This document shows, piece by piece, positions 40,264-40,408 of a DNA stretch of 40,408 bases. A program made the position numbers and the translations under genes. The stretch is from assembly GCA_036268995.1 (NCBI GenBank), contig DATATB010000121.1, positions 1 through 40,408 of the forward strand. Direction: 5' to 3'. The stretch's first letter is position 1. The number at the start of each line of letters is the position of its first letter. The notes beneath the pieces are model-generated. The model worked only from the letters and a program-made list of their open reading frames with translations. It was not told the origin of the DNA and ran no database searches. The stretch comes from DATATB01 sp036268995. Lineage in GTDB: Bacteria > Planctomycetota > Planctomycetia > Pirellulales > PNKZ01.

Positions 40264-40408
40264 ATGTCTGCGGGTAGAATATGCCAACGAAACGTGGTGA
40301 TCATCGAGACCAGTGACACGGTGGCCGCTGCGGTCGAGCGGATGCAAGCGCACGAAGTCGGTACCCTCCTGATTCTCAATGAGCTGCGCCAGCCCATTGG
40401 CATCCTTT
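40264..40408 (+). CDS. CBS-domain protein, N-terminal part (cut by window end)
   Basis: The visible 48 residues begin MSAGRICQRNVVIIETSDTV and continue AAAVERMQAHEVGTLLILNE, then QPIGIL. This is the first half of a CBS domain (pattern: V--I-----V-EA---M----VG-L-V-D---P-GI-). ATG 40264 has CGGAG about eight bases upstream. The frame continues past the window. CBS pairs bind adenine nucleotides and sense energy state. It follows the Usp gene by 45 bases and may share the transcript. Confidence 0.8.
   Translation, partial: MSAGRICQRNVVIIETSDTVAAAVERMQAHEVGTLLILNELRQPIGIL

Noticed and set aside
1..40408. CRISPR arrays, tRNA or rRNA genes, prophage genes
   Set aside because: No spaced direct repeats of CRISPR type, no cloverleaf-like or rRNA-like segments and no phage structural genes were seen by eye. 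A tRNA scan was not possible.

Overview
The window is GC-rich, gene-dense bacterial DNA, most likely from a planctomycete or a similar environmental bacterium. This placement is an inference from gene content (N-type ATPase, DHOD-like paralogues, baeRF protein, octaheme cytochrome); no rRNA or other phylogenetic marker is present. Functionally it reads as an island for energy conservation and survival under low oxygen.

Layout. 1-1505: tail of an ISL3-type transposase and a radical SAM gene broken by a +1 frameshift at an A7 run. 1655-7297 (minus strand): phosphoketolase (xfp), a remnant of glyceraldehyde-3-phosphate dehydrogenase, a phosphoglycerate kinase carrying an N-terminal piece of PEP synthase, a truncated ABC permease and a coiled-coil protein. 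7762-14485: a complete N-ATPase operon in the order atpD-C-Q-R-B-E-F-A-G, followed by an alcohol dehydrogenase. 15667-18702 (minus): a DHOD-like protein, a K+ channel interrupted by a TGA codon, and Hsp20. 19300-22761: monoheme cytochrome c, a small protein and an ADP-forming acyl-CoA synthetase with a GNAT domain. 23025-28804: baeRF protein, cyclic-nucleotide-binding-domain protein and a four-subunit group 3b-like [NiFe] hydrogenase. 28766-31324 (minus): membrane protein, octaheme HAO-like cytochrome and a PII-like protein. 31533-31991: hydrogenase maturation protease. 32206-36262: a signalling operon with a globin-coupled histidine kinase, a double-receiver protein, a REC-PAS kinase and a REC-ANTAR protein. 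36371-37759 (minus): an NtrC-type sigma-54 activator. 38209-40408: a second DHOD-like protein, a double Usp and the start of a CBS protein.

The main observation is a shared regulatory grammar. Nine putative sigma-54 (-24/-12) promoters lie upstream of xfp, the coiled-coil gene, the N-ATPase, hsp20, cytochrome c/acyl-CoA synthetase, baeRF/hydrogenase, the PII-like/octaheme cluster, the NtrC-type gene itself and DHOD2. Eight of the nine match 10 of 12 consensus positions. Upstream of them lie copies of a 16-bp dyad, TGTGC-N6-GCACA (four perfect copies, all intergenic). At five loci the dyad occurs in tandem with exactly 19 bp between copies. The simplest model is that the NtrC-type protein encoded here, probably controlled by the adjacent globin-coupled oxygen-sensing kinase cascade, switches on the whole island. 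That would resemble a DosR-type dormancy regulon but be built on sigma-54. The binding assignment is an inference and has not been tested.

Several loci are decayed or chimeric: the GAPDH remnant, the PEP synthase-PGK fusion, the truncated permease, the TGA-interrupted channel and the frameshifted radical SAM gene. This suggests a region shaped by transfer and rearrangement. Some of these could be sequencing or assembly errors.
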